Source of the DNA: Haoranjiania flava
Lineage (GTDB): Bacteria > Bacteroidota > Bacteroidia > Chitinophagales > Chitinophagaceae
Assembly (NCBI RefSeq): GCF_025631005.1
Contig: NZ_JAOTPL010000001.1
Location: forward strand, 283,836-347,835
Length of the DNA: 64,000 nucleotides
Reading direction: 5' to 3'
Positions 25,392 through 34,084 of this stretch are shown here, one piece after another. A model generated the notes under the pieces. That model was not told the DNA's origin and made no database searches. It worked only from the letters and a program-made list of their open reading frames with translations. Positions within the stretch are counted from its first letter, which is position 1. Every line of letters starts with the position of its first letter. The translations under genes and the position numbers were made by a program.

Positions 25392-27824
25392 ATGAAAAAT
25401 TTTTTGTCTGTATTGTTATTTATAATATCCGTGCCCTCTTTAGCCCAGAAAAATGATGTAGAAATAAGATGTAAAGCTCCTGCCAGGCACTTTACAGAAT
25501 CCTTGCCCCTGGGCAATGGCAGGCTGGGCGTGATGGTGTTTGGTGATACGGAAAAAGAACGACTGGCATTAAACGAAATATCACTCTGGTCGGGGGGCCC
25601 GCAGGAAGGAGACCGTGAAAATGCACATGAATACCTGGAAAACATACAGCAACTTTTGCTGGAAGAAAAGAACCGCGAAGCTCAAAGCCTGCTGATGCAA
25701 CATTTTATAGCCAAAGGCGCAGGCACCGGACATGGCAATGGCGCTAATGTAAAATTTGGCTGCTACCAGACCATGGGCGATTTTTTTATAGATTGGAAAA
25801 TAAACGGCGCTACAAAAAATTACCAGCGTGTAATGGACATGGAAACCGCTACAGCCGTTACTTCTTTTACCAGAAACGGCATTGCGGTCAAAGAAGAAGT
25901 TTTTACTGACTATGTCAATGATGTTGTTTGGATCAGGCTTAGCGCCGGTAAAAAAGGCGCTTTAAATTTTGACATGTCCTTATCCAGGAAAGAAAATCTT
26001 ATCAGTAAATACACGGCAGGCAATGCACTAATCATGTACGGGCAGCTACCATCGGGCAATGATAAAGGTATGCAGTACGCAACCGTTGCGGCCCCTATTT
26101 TGCATGATGGCAGTATGCACAAAACCGACACTTCTTTACAGATAAGAAATGCTTCTTCCTGTGTAATTGTAATAGCAATGCAGACGAATTATGACTATAA
26201 AAACGGCGGGCTCAATGCAGCTAAAAATGTGGTAGCTACTGCACAAAAAGATATTCAAAAAATAAAATCGAATTTTGAAACAGCAAAAGCCGCATCAACA
26301 AAAAAGTATAAAACCTATTTCGACAGATGCCGTATATATTTCCCTTATACAACAAGCCATACAGACACTATGTCTACCTGGGAAAGAATGATCGGTTATC
26401 ACAAAGGAAATACCGACATACAATTGCCTGCCCTGTACTTTAATTTCGGCAGGTACCTGCTGATCAGCTCCTCGCGGCCGGGCTTATTGCCTGCCAACCT
26501 GCAAGGTGTATGGGCAGAAGAATACCAGACGCCATGGAACGGTGATTACCACATCAACATTAACCTGCAAATGAATTACTGGCCGGCAGAGGTTACCAAT
26601 CTTTCCGATCTTGCCCAGCCTTTATTCCAATTCACTAAAAACCTGGTATCCAACGGCAGAAAAACGGCACATCACTATTACCGGGCCAATGGCTGGACCG
26701 CGCATGTAGTCAGCAATCCATGGTTCTTTACTTCACCCGGAGAAGGCGCGCAATGGGGCTCTACTCTTACAGGCGGCGCATGGCTTACCACGCACCTGTG
26801 GGATCATTACCGCTTCACTAAAGACAAAAATTTCCTGAAAGAATACTACCCCGTGATCAGGGGATCGGCAGATTTCCTGTCTTCTATCCTTATCCAGGAA
26901 AAGCAAAACGGCTGGTATGTAACGGCGCCATCCAACTCACCGGAGAACACCTACATCATGCCTGACGGATTTAAAGGCAATACCTGCATGGGCCCGACTA
27001 TGGACATGCAGATTTGCAGGAATATTTTTGAAGCCAACATCAGCGCTGCTGAAATTTTATCTATCGATAAATCATTTACACACAAACTAAAAAACATTAC
27101 CAGGCAACTTGCTCCCAACCAGGTGAGTCCCACTGACAGTGGCATACAGGAATGGCTGCACGACTGGCTCGGCGCAGAACCGCAACACAGGCATGTATCG
27201 CACTTGTTTGGCTTGTACCCTTATGATGAAATAAACCCCTGGGACACGCCTGAACTTACGAAAGCTGCCAAAAAAACACTGGCTTTGCGCGGCGATGGCG
27301 GCACCGGGTGGTCCAAAGCGTGGAAGATCAATTTCCAGGCGCGCCTCGGTGACGGCGACCACGCCCTAAAGATGTTCAAAGGGCTGCTGCAACCGGTAGC
27401 GTACGGCGATACTACTTCCTATTACAACGGCGGCTCTTACGCCAACCTGTTTGACGCACACCCCCCCTTCCAGATCGACGGCAATTTCGGCGCTACTGCC
27501 GGCATAGCAGAAATGCTTTTGCAAAGCCACGGCAAAGACGAGGTAATACGCATGCTGCCGGCATTACCGGGCGACATGGCTTGGGCAAAAGGAGAGGTAA
27601 AAGGCCTGAAGGCAAGGGGCAACTTCACCGTTGATTTTTACTGGGAACATCATGCAGTAACGGAAGCCACGATCACCGCACAAACACCCGGTACCTGCAA
27701 AATATTACTGCCGCAGGGAAAACACCTTTTCAGTAAAACCGGCAAAAAATTACACTACACAACTGATGCTTTTAACATCGCTACCATCCGCATGAAAGCA
27801 GGTGAAAATATTGTGGTGCGGTGA
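25392..27824 (+). CDS. GH95 glycoside hydrolase, probable alpha-L-fucosidase, secreted
   Basis: Family 95 enzymes are inverting alpha-1,2-L-fucosidases (some act as L-galactosidases). Signal peptide about 1-18, ending SLAQ. The N-terminal beta-domain starts with LPLGNGRLGVMVFGD and NEISLWSGGP. The (alpha/alpha)6 barrel contains SRPGLLPANLQGVW, the NINLQMNYWPAE stretch, a GGTGWSKAWKINFQARLGDG segment and HPPFQIDGNFGATAGIAEML. These carry the known active-site region of the family. The length of 810 aa is full. No SusC/SusD pair or other glycosidase is adjacent, so it is not in an obvious polysaccharide utilisation locus. Its leader (25160-25391) shows nothing recognisable. Confidence 0.92.
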   Translation: MKNFLSVLLFIISVPSLAQKNDVEIRCKAPARHFTESLPLGNGRLGVMVFGDTEKERLALNEISLWSGGPQEGDRENAHEYLENIQQLLLEEKNREAQSLLMQHFIAKGAGTGHGNGANVKFGCYQTMGDFFIDWKINGATKNYQRVMDMETATAVTSFTRNGIAVKEEVFTDYVNDVVWIRLSAGKKGALNFDMSLSRKENLISKYTAGNALIMYGQLPSGNDKGMQYATVAAPILHDGSMHKTDTSLQIRNASSCVIVIAMQTNYDYKNGGLNAAKNVVATAQKDIQKIKSNFETAKAASTKKYKTYFDRCRIYFPYTTSHTDTMSTWERMIGYHKGNTDIQLPALYFNFGRYLLISSSRPGLLPANLQGVWAEEYQTPWNGDYHININLQMNYWPAEVTNLSDLAQPLFQFTKNLVSNGRKTAHHYYRANGWTAHVVSNPWFFTSPGEGAQWGSTLTGGAWLTTHLWDHYRFTKDKNFLKEYYPVIRGSADFLSSILIQEKQNGWYVTAPSNSPENTYIMPDGFKGNTCMGPTMDMQICRNIFEANISAAEILSIDKSFTHKLKNITRQLAPNQVSPTDSGIQEWLHDWLGAEPQHRHVSHLFGLYPYDEINPWDTPELTKAAKKTLALRGDGGTGWSKAWKINFQARLGDGDHALKMFKGLLQPVAYGDTTSYYNGGSYANLFDAHPPFQIDGNFGATAGIAEMLLQSHGKDEVIRMLPALPGDMAWAKGEVKGLKARGNFTVDFYWEHHAVTEATITAQTPGTCKILLPQGKHLFSKTGKKLHYTTDAFNIATIRMKAGENIVVR

Positions 27825-28220
27825 AAAAGGCTGAAAACAACACCTAAGCAGTCTGAGCAAGATGTGATTTAATCAAAAAAATCTTCAAGAGAATTTTGGC
27901 GCTGTGTTGAATATTTCATTTAGCGCCACTGTTGAAAATTGTGGGTGATGAGAGTTGAACGATTGACGGAAGGATCTTATTAAACATTCTGATGAGGGCT
28001 ATCTTTAATAAATACGCTTATGAATTTTCCCCTGCTAATTCGACCGATATATTTTTCTAACGTTTCTACCAAACCGTTTTTTATAATATAGCACTAATTC
28101 ATATAAGTTCGGCATAAAAAGCGTATTTTGTCAAAGTTATATTTTGCGATTAGCAAGATTTGTTAATAGTTTTTATTGAAATAAAAAAGGAGATAACCAA
28201 TAATATGGAATCTCCTTTAG
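27825..28220. other. Intergenic gap without recognised gene
   Basis: AT-rich sequence between the GH95 gene and the tRNA. The only structure noticed is a 7-bp stem TGGCGCT/AGCGCCA (27897-27928) with a long AT loop and no T-run. No ORF with protein-like composition was seen. Confidence 0.5.
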
Positions 28221-28292
28221 TAGCCCCGCACGGAATCGAACCGCGACCAAGAGAACCGGAATCTCCTATTCTATCCATTAAACTACGGAGCC
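28221..28292 (-). tRNA. tRNA-Arg, anticodon CCG
   Basis: Reading the minus strand gives a full cloverleaf. The acceptor stem GGCTCCG pairs with CGGGGCT (with a G-T at the end), and the D-arm contains TTAATGGATAG. The anticodon stem GGAGA/TCTCT encloses TTCCGGT, giving anticodon CCG (codon CGG). The T-arm CGCGG/CCGTG encloses TTCGATT. Discriminator base is A, and CCA is not encoded. It lies downstream of pepT on the same strand. Confidence 0.95.
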
Positions 28293-28355
28293 GCTTATTC
28301 AACCAATAAATCGTTGAATGTGTGCAAAGATAAAACTTATTTTGCCACATCCGGC

Positions 28356-29600
28356 TTAGCGTTGCCAAATATTTGCCAGCCTTACCAGCACTTCTACTGC
28401 CTTCTGCATATCGCTGATGCTTACCCACTCATGCTTGCTGTGTATGGCCTGCATGCCGGTGAATATATTCGGGCAGGGCAAGCCCATAAAGCTCAGACGG
28501 CTGCCATCGGTACCACCGCGGATGGGCTCGTTAACCAGCGAGAGGCCGGCTTCCACGTAAGCGGCCTGCGCGTACTGCGCTACCTGCGGATGGTTTACCA
28601 GCACTTCCTTCATGTTGCGGTATTGCTCCTTCACCTCAAACTCCATAGACGTACCCGGGTATCGGGAAACAACCTGCGCTGCTATCTGCCTCAGCCTTTC
28701 TTCGTGCTTTGTAAGATTTTCTGTAGTAAAATCGCGTACAATAAATTCGATGGTTGCTTTTTCTGCAATACCGATAACTCTTGTGGGATGTACAAATCCC
28801 TCACGCCCGGAGGTAGTTTCGGGGCTGAAGGAATCTTTAGGTAAAGCAGCCAGGATTTCACCTGCCAGCTTCAGCGCATTGATGAGCTTATCTTTGGCAT
28901 ATCCCGGATGAACGATCACGCCGTTTACCGTGATCTTTGCCGCATCGGCGCTGAAAGTCTCATCTTCAAAAGTTCCCAGTTCGCCACCGTCAAGTGTGTA
29001 GCCGAAATCGGCGCCCAGCTTTGCAAGGTCAACTTTCTCCGTACCTCTGCCTGTTTCTTCGTCAGGGGTAAAAAGTATTTTAATATCCCCATGTTTTACT
29101 TCGGGATGTGCAAGTAAATAATTAGCCATATCCATGATGATGGCAACGCCGCTTTTATCGTCTGCGCCAAGCAAAGTAGTGCCGCTTGCAGTAATGATGT
29201 CATTGCCGATCTGCTCTTTTAAATAAGGATATTTTTCAATGCTGATCACCTGCGTTTCATCATCGGGCAGTACAATATCTTTTCCATTATAATTCCTGTG
29301 AACAATAGGCTTTACGCCGGTTCCGGAGCAATCAGGCGCAGTATCCACATGCGCGCAGAAACAAATAACAGGCGCCTGCTTGTCTGTATTTGAAGGAATG
29401 GTAGCATACACGTAGCCATGCTCGTCCATATGAGCGTCGGCTAAACCCATTTGCAACAATTCTTCTGCCAGTATTTTGCTAAGGTCTTTTTGTTTTTCTG
29501 ATGAAGGGAAAGTAGCGCTTTGAGGATCGCTTTGCGTATCTACCTGCACGTATCGCAGGAATCTGTCTGCAACCGTATAGTTATAATCTTTATGGAACAT
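28356..29600 (-). CDS. pepT: Peptidase T (tripeptidase, M20)
   Basis: Cytoplasmic zinc tripeptidase releasing the N-terminal residue from tripeptides. The metal ligands and catalytic motifs are HVDTAPD, LGADDKSGVA and DEETGRGTEK, with a distal His in GMQAIHSKHEW. ATG at 29600 (MFHKDYNYT) is preferred over an upstream TTG at 29621. That gives 414 aa, a normal PepT length. It stands alone, with the tRNA-Arg gene downstream. Confidence 0.94.
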   Translation of the reverse strand: MFHKDYNYTVADRFLRYVQVDTQSDPQSATFPSSEKQKDLSKILAEELLQMGLADAHMDEHGYVYATIPSNTDKQAPVICFCAHVDTAPDCSGTGVKPIVHRNYNGKDIVLPDDETQVISIEKYPYLKEQIGNDIITASGTTLLGADDKSGVAIIMDMANYLLAHPEVKHGDIKILFTPDEETGRGTEKVDLAKLGADFGYTLDGGELGTFEDETFSADAAKITVNGVIVHPGYAKDKLINALKLAGEILAALPKDSFSPETTSGREGFVHPTRVIGIAEKATIEFIVRDFTTENLTKHEERLRQIAAQVVSRYPGTSMEFEVKEQYRNMKEVLVNHPQVAQYAQAAYVEAGLSLVNEPIRGGTDGSRLSFMGLPCPNIFTGMQAIHSKHEWVSISDMQKAVEVLVRLANIWQR

Positions 29601-29621
29601 ATCTGATAATTTGATGTGCAA

Positions 29622-30043
29622 TTTACAACTATATGCTTAATAATTTTTTAGGGTATGGGAGAATCTGAAGCGCATCGAAGGTTCAGAAGCAAACTTTAAT
29701 TTCAGATTATGCCGTGGCTAATGTTTTCACCTGACACAAATTGGAGACACCAAGCCACGAAAGATGTCCTTTGTAGTTTAACAGCAATGCAAATAAGGTT
29801 CACGCAAAGAGCGCAGAGTTTTAACGCAGAGACCGCAAAGTATGACCAGGCAATTGTTGAAGCATCATCACAGGATCACATCGTAACAACGGCACTTGAT
29901 AACCTCATCACTAAACAAATCCACACCTGACACAAATTATTCTTTTATGCCATTGCCGCAAAAAGAAACAAAAAAATCTAGCCGCCTGAAGGTAACCCAC
30001 GCACACAAGAAGCGGCTGCTCCATTCATGGAGCGGCCGTATAA
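29622..30043. other. Intergenic gap with short direct repeats
   Basis: Between pepT and gcvT (both minus strand). A 15-bp direct repeat CACCTGACACAAATT occurs at 29728-29742 and 29924-29938. Between the copies are two related stretches, CGCAAAGAGCGCAGAG and CGCAGAGACCGCAAAG, of a kind I have seen scattered in Bacteroidota genomes. A 73-codon ORF at 29709-29930 spans this but reads as repeat translation and is not called as a gene. Confidence 0.5.
30012..30038 (-). terminator. Hairpin after gcvT
   Basis: CGGC-GCTCCAT and ATGGAGC-GCCG form a strong stem (one mismatch each side) with a 2-base loop, directly downstream of the gcvT stop on the minus strand. The T-rich tail is modest. Confidence 0.6.
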
Positions 30044-31135
30044 CTATACAAACGGAGCTTTCACAATTTTTGCTTTGATATTTTTATCGCGGATATTGAT
30101 GAAAATCTCTGTGTCTAAAGCAGAATGATCTATAGCCACATAGCCCAGCCCGATAGCCCTGCCCAAGGTAGGAGATTGTGTGCCGCTGGTAACTACGCCT
30201 ATCTCTTTGCCTGCTGCATCTGTGATCTTATAACCGTGGCGTGGTATGCCGCGGTCAATCATTTCGAAGCTAATAAGCTTGCGTGTAATGCCTGCCTCTT
30301 TTTGGGCAATCAATTTCTCCTGCTGGGTAAAAGGCGTTGTTTTCTTTAGTTTGGTTATCCAGCCCAAGCCTGCTTCCAGGGTAGATGTAGTATCGTCAAT
30401 ATCATTACCGTACAGGCAGTAGCCCATCTCCAGCCGAAGCGTATCGCGCGCGCCGAGGCCGCAGGGTTTTATGCCTGCTTCTTTGCCCGCCTCGAAAATG
30501 GCATTCCATATTTTTTCTGCATTATCGCCTTTATCTTCAAAGTATATTTCCACGCCACCGGAACCCGTATAGCCCGTTGCACTGATCAGCACATTATCCA
30601 CGCCGGCGAATGTACTTTTCTGAAAAGTATAATACTTCATAAGCTGCAGGTCAACAGGTGTAAGCCCTTGCAATATTTTACAGGCATCAGGCCCCTGTAT
30701 AGCAAGCAGGGCAGTCTCATCGCTGATGTTGTGCATCTCTACATGTTTATCATTGAATTGTTGCAGCCAGTTCCAGTCTTTCTCAATATTAGAAGCGTTT
30801 ACAACCAGCATGTACACTTTGTCTTTTTCTATGCAGTATACAATCAGGTCATCTACAATGCCGTTCTCGTTGTTGGGGAGGCAACTGTATTGCGCCTGCC
30901 CGTCAGTGAGCTTGGAGGCGTCGTTGGAAGTGGTACGCTGAATAAGGTCCAGTGCATTTTCTCCTTTAAGAATAAATTCACCCATATGGCTTACATCAAA
31001 CACGCCTACACTGTTTCTTACTGCAAAATGTTCATCATTAATTCCGGTGTAACTGATAGGCATATTATACCCTGCAAATTCTGCCATTCGTGCGCCCAAT
31101 GCAATATGTTTCTCTGTAAAAGGAGTATTTTTCAT
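30044..31135 (-). CDS. gcvT: Glycine cleavage system T protein (aminomethyltransferase)
   Basis: Transfers the methylene group from lipoyl-H protein to tetrahydrofolate, releasing ammonia. Conserved GcvT stretches include VGVFDVSHMGEF (catalytic Asp in FDVSHM), SATGYTGSGGVEIYF, GLGARDTLRLEMGYCLYG and VTSGTQSPTLGRAIGLGYV. The 363-aa length is standard. gcvH and gcvP are not adjacent. Its start context TATACACATGAAA is the same string that begins each palindromic repeat unit read in the same direction, and five such units lie directly upstream. Confidence 0.95.
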   Translation of the reverse strand: MKNTPFTEKHIALGARMAEFAGYNMPISYTGINDEHFAVRNSVGVFDVSHMGEFILKGENALDLIQRTTSNDASKLTDGQAQYSCLPNNENGIVDDLIVYCIEKDKVYMLVVNASNIEKDWNWLQQFNDKHVEMHNISDETALLAIQGPDACKILQGLTPVDLQLMKYYTFQKSTFAGVDNVLISATGYTGSGGVEIYFEDKGDNAEKIWNAIFEAGKEAGIKPCGLGARDTLRLEMGYCLYGNDIDDTTSTLEAGLGWITKLKKTTPFTQQEKLIAQKEAGITRKLISFEMIDRGIPRHGYKITDAAGKEIGVVTSGTQSPTLGRAIGLGYVAIDHSALDTEIFINIRDKNIKAKIVKAPFV

Positions 31136-31163
31136 GTGTATATTTTTTATTTTTCTTTATGGT

Positions 31164-31227
31164 CACATGGAATAGCCTTTATTCATCCGCGGTTGGTATG
31201 CAACTTGGCTTATGGCTATTTCATGTG
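31164..31227 (+). repeat. Palindromic repeat unit B1 (type A, 64 bp)
   Basis: Arms CACATGGAATAGCC and GGCTATTTCATGTG, core ATCCGCGGTTGGTATGCA. First unit of the five-unit array upstream of gcvT. Confidence 0.9.
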
Positions 31228-31253
31228 TGTATATTTATTTGTTTTTCAGTTGC

Positions 31254-31333
31254 CACATGGAATTACCATTTTTTAGATTCAATACTCATTCCCGGTTGGT
31301 ATAGATTATTAATCTTTATGGTTATTTCATGTA
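31254..31333 (+). repeat. Palindromic repeat unit B2 (type B, 80 bp)
   Basis: Arms CACATGGAATTACC and GGTTATTTCATGTA, core ATTCCCGGTTGGTATAGATT. Type B carries AGATTC twice plus AATCT, allowing alternative inner pairings. Confidence 0.9.
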
Positions 31334-31359
31334 TGTTAATATTTAATTTTTTTTATGGT

Positions 31360-31423
31360 CACATGCAATAGCCTTTATTCATCCGCGGTTGGTATGCACC
31401 TTTGCTTATGGCTATTTCATGTG
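31360..31423 (+). repeat. Palindromic repeat unit B3 (type A)
   Basis: Nearly identical to unit B1; the left arm has CACATGCAATAGCC. Confidence 0.9.
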
Positions 31424-31450
31424 TGTATATTTATTTGTTTTTTCAGTTGC

Positions 31451-31531
31451 CACACGGAATAACCAGCTTTTTAGATTCAATACTCATTCCCGGTTGGTAT
31501 AGATTCCTAATCTTTATGGTTATTGCATGTA
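31451..31531 (+). repeat. Palindromic repeat unit B4 (type B)
   Basis: Arms CACACGGAATAACC and GGTTATTGCATGTA. The flanking spacer TTTTTTCAGTTGC is shared with the spacers before B2 and B5. Confidence 0.9.
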
Positions 31532-31557
31532 TGTATTTTTATTGTTTTTTCAGTTGC

Positions 31558-31623
31558 CACATGGAATAACCTTTATTCATTCCCGGTTGGTTTAGATTAT
31601 TAATCTTTATGGTTATTTCATGT
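31558..31623 (+). repeat. Palindromic repeat unit B5 (A/B hybrid)
   Basis: Left arm and TTTATTCAT like type A but with ACC; the core and right half (TCCCGGTTGG, AGATTATTAATCT, GGTTATTTCATGT) are like type B. This looks like a recombinant or deletion derivative. Confidence 0.85.
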
Positions 31624-31820
31624 CTATTTATTTTAATTTTTTTGTGAATTTTCATCCCTTCAATTCATCGTATAAAAGTAATCATTCATTTCAACAAAAA
31701 GAAGTTTTCTGAATGCAAGGTCAAAGGCAGCGTATGCAACATGGAAAAAAATTACCTATTTTTTATAGATATGGTATTGAAAATCAATTTACAAAGTGCA
31801 TCACGGCTCGTAAAATAATC

Positions 31821-31828
31821 TATATTTG
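31821..31828 (+). promoter_or_regulatory. -7 promoter box for the bacteriophytochrome gene
   Basis: TATATTTG, an exact consensus match 46 bases before the ATG at 31874. It lies outside the repeat array. Confidence 0.5.
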
Positions 31829-31873
31829 CAATATGCACACTCTCTTTAACCACCTGATTCTCAACTGTAAAAA

Positions 31874-34084
31874 ATGGATTCATTCAGCGTAGACCTTACC
31901 AATTGTGACAAAGAGCCGATACATATCTTAGGCAAAATACAAGCCTATGGTTGCCTGCTCGGTATTCACACCAAAACCCGCACCGTGACCTATGTAAGCA
32001 AAAACTGCTACAAATTGTTTGGCGTACAGGCGGAAGATATGCTGAATAAGACCATCGAGGAATGCCTGGCCGCTGCCGGTGAATATATACAGCAAGAAAT
32101 CGCCCGTTTTGTCAATGAGTTTTCTGTTGACCGGCATAAAGAAACCTACGAAATAAAACTACAGGATAAGCTGTATTACGCTATTATTTCACAGTCAGGA
32201 GAAACACTGGTAGCAGAATTTGAGCCAGCAGATAAAACAGTTATTATTAACGACAGGGTCTACGATGGTGTATCCAAAATCATAGCTTCCAATGCTGCCG
32301 ATAAATTGCTCGACAGCGCTGTAAAAGAAATCAAAAGCATTATCAGTTATGATCGGGTGATGGTGTACCGGTTCCTGAACGACGGCTCGGGAAAAGTAGT
32401 GGCAGAAGTAAAAGAAGAACACCTGGAACCCTTCCTGGGACTACATTACCCGGAATCTGACATACCAAAGCAGGCACGTGAATTATACAAAATAAATAAG
32501 ATCAGGCTGATTGCCGATGTAGACACGGAAGACGTGCCCGTGTTGCGAACTGAAAAAAGTATAACCCTGGATATGACGCATTGCGTGCAGCGCGCGGTAT
32601 CTCCCATGCACATCCGGTACCTGAAAAATATGGGTGTGCATTCAAGCTTCAGCATTTCCATTATTATAAACGATAAGCTATGGGGGTTAATAGCCTGCCA
32701 CAACTACACGCCGAAATTTATTGATTACAAAATAAGAGAAGCAGCCAAACTGCTCAGTGATATTGTCTCTTCTTTTTTATTTAATAAGAAAAGGGAATCT
32801 AACAATCTGATTGCTGCTAAATACAATGATATAGTCAGGAAGTTGCAGATAAATCTTTTAAAAGAAAACACACTAGTAAAAGCTTTAGTGCAGGAGAAAA
32901 CCACACTGCTCAACGCTACGGAAGCGCACGGGGTGGCTTTATGCCTCGAAAATAATATACATACACTCGGCAGCACACCGGATACAGAACAGATAGATGC
33001 ACTGAAAAGCTGGACAATAGAAAACATCAGCAAACCAATATTCTCTACTAATAAACTGATAGAATATTATGCCGGCACAGACGGCATGCTGCAATCTGCG
33101 GCAGGTGTACTAATCGTAAAAATAGGGCTCGATGCGCAGGATATGATCATATGGTTTAAGCCGGAATATATCCATACGGTGCAATGGGCCGGCAAGCCGG
33201 AGAAAAACATAGTTGCCCGCAAAGAAGGAAACATTACACTCCAGGATATTTCACCGAGAACATCTTTCGATGCATGGACAGAGGTAGTAAAACATACATC
33301 TGAAGCGTGGAGCGAGGAAGAGATAGAGTCTGCCTCCAATATTGTGCAGGTAATACTGGAAACCTCGCATAAGAAATCTAAGGAACTGCTTGAAATAAAT
33401 CAAAAGCTACAGGCAGCGTATGACGAACTTGACACTTTTGCCTACACCGTTTCACACGACCTGAAAACACCGTTGACAGTGCTGAAAACCTATGCAGAGT
33501 TTCTGAAACATTCTCAGAAAGACCTGAAAGAAGATACGAAGCAGATCATCAACAACATTATCAAAGGTGCAGACAACATGAGCTTTATGATGAATGAAAT
33601 ACTGAGCCTGTCGCGTGTGGTAACCAAAAAACCTGATGAGAAGCCGGTGAATGCAGGCGAGATCATACAACAGATTGTGCACGACCTGAAAATTGTAAGC
33701 AATAATTACAATACAGATATCCTCATAAAAGATACGCCACCTGTAAAAGGCGACCATATACTCATATACCAGGCTTTTTTAAATATAATCGGCAATGCTA
33801 TTAAGTACTCATCCAAAGCAGACAAGCCGGTGGTAGATATTACAGGCTATGAACACGAAGGTAAAATTTATTACCGCATCACAGACAATGGTATTGGCAT
33901 TGACCCGAAAGATCATGGCCAGGTATTTGAATTGTTTAAGCGAATGGATAATGCATCTGCTTTTGAAGGCACCGGCGTTGGCCTTACCATAGTAAAACGC
34001 ATTATGGATAAACACAAAGGCATCGTGTGGTTTTACAGCGCGCTCAACCAAGGCACTACATTTTATCTTATATTTAATAAATAA
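31874..34084 (+). CDS. bphP: Bacteriophytochrome histidine kinase
   Basis: Red/far-red photoreceptor kinase that binds biliverdin. The N-terminal Cys12 (LTNCDKEPIHI) is at the biliverdin-attachment position of bacteriophytochromes. The PAS-like region (about 15-120) is followed by GAF with YPESDIP and SPMHIRYLKNMGV, then PHY (about 330-500). The kinase has the H-box VSHDLKTPLTV and the ATPase boxes NIIGNAIKYS, DNGIGID and GTGVGLTIVKRI. There is no C-terminal receiver domain. Its stop overlaps the heme oxygenase start by one base (TAATG), forming the classic pigment-plus-receptor operon. The output partner is not encoded nearby. Confidence 0.94.
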   Translation: MDSFSVDLTNCDKEPIHILGKIQAYGCLLGIHTKTRTVTYVSKNCYKLFGVQAEDMLNKTIEECLAAAGEYIQQEIARFVNEFSVDRHKETYEIKLQDKLYYAIISQSGETLVAEFEPADKTVIINDRVYDGVSKIIASNAADKLLDSAVKEIKSIISYDRVMVYRFLNDGSGKVVAEVKEEHLEPFLGLHYPESDIPKQARELYKINKIRLIADVDTEDVPVLRTEKSITLDMTHCVQRAVSPMHIRYLKNMGVHSSFSISIIINDKLWGLIACHNYTPKFIDYKIREAAKLLSDIVSSFLFNKKRESNNLIAAKYNDIVRKLQINLLKENTLVKALVQEKTTLLNATEAHGVALCLENNIHTLGSTPDTEQIDALKSWTIENISKPIFSTNKLIEYYAGTDGMLQSAAGVLIVKIGLDAQDMIIWFKPEYIHTVQWAGKPEKNIVARKEGNITLQDISPRTSFDAWTEVVKHTSEAWSEEEIESASNIVQVILETSHKKSKELLEINQKLQAAYDELDTFAYTVSHDLKTPLTVLKTYAEFLKHSQKDLKEDTKQIINNIIKGADNMSFMMNEILSLSRVVTKKPDEKPVNAGEIIQQIVHDLKIVSNNYNTDILIKDTPPVKGDHILIYQAFLNIIGNAIKYSSKADKPVVDITGYEHEGKIYYRITDNGIGIDPKDHGQVFELFKRMDNASAFEGTGVGLTIVKRIMDKHKGIVWFYSALNQGTTFYLIFNK

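Noticed and set aside
25392..27824. Polysaccharide utilisation locus around the GH95 or GH36 genes
   Set aside because: No SusC/SusD pair, no further glycosidases and no dedicated regulator lie next to either gene.
28356..28428. Small ORF overlapping the tRNA and the pepT end (28150-28428, minus)
   Set aside because: It runs through the tRNA-Arg gene and the pepT 3' end in another frame, so it is a shadow.
29709..29930. 73-codon ORF
   Set aside because: It runs across direct repeats and CGCAGAG-type iterations; composition is not protein-like and no family is recognised.
31164..31623. CRISPR array
   Set aside because: The repeated part is longer and more variable than the spacers, units are full palindromes of two types, spacers are low-complexity and partly identical to each other, and no cas genes are nearby.
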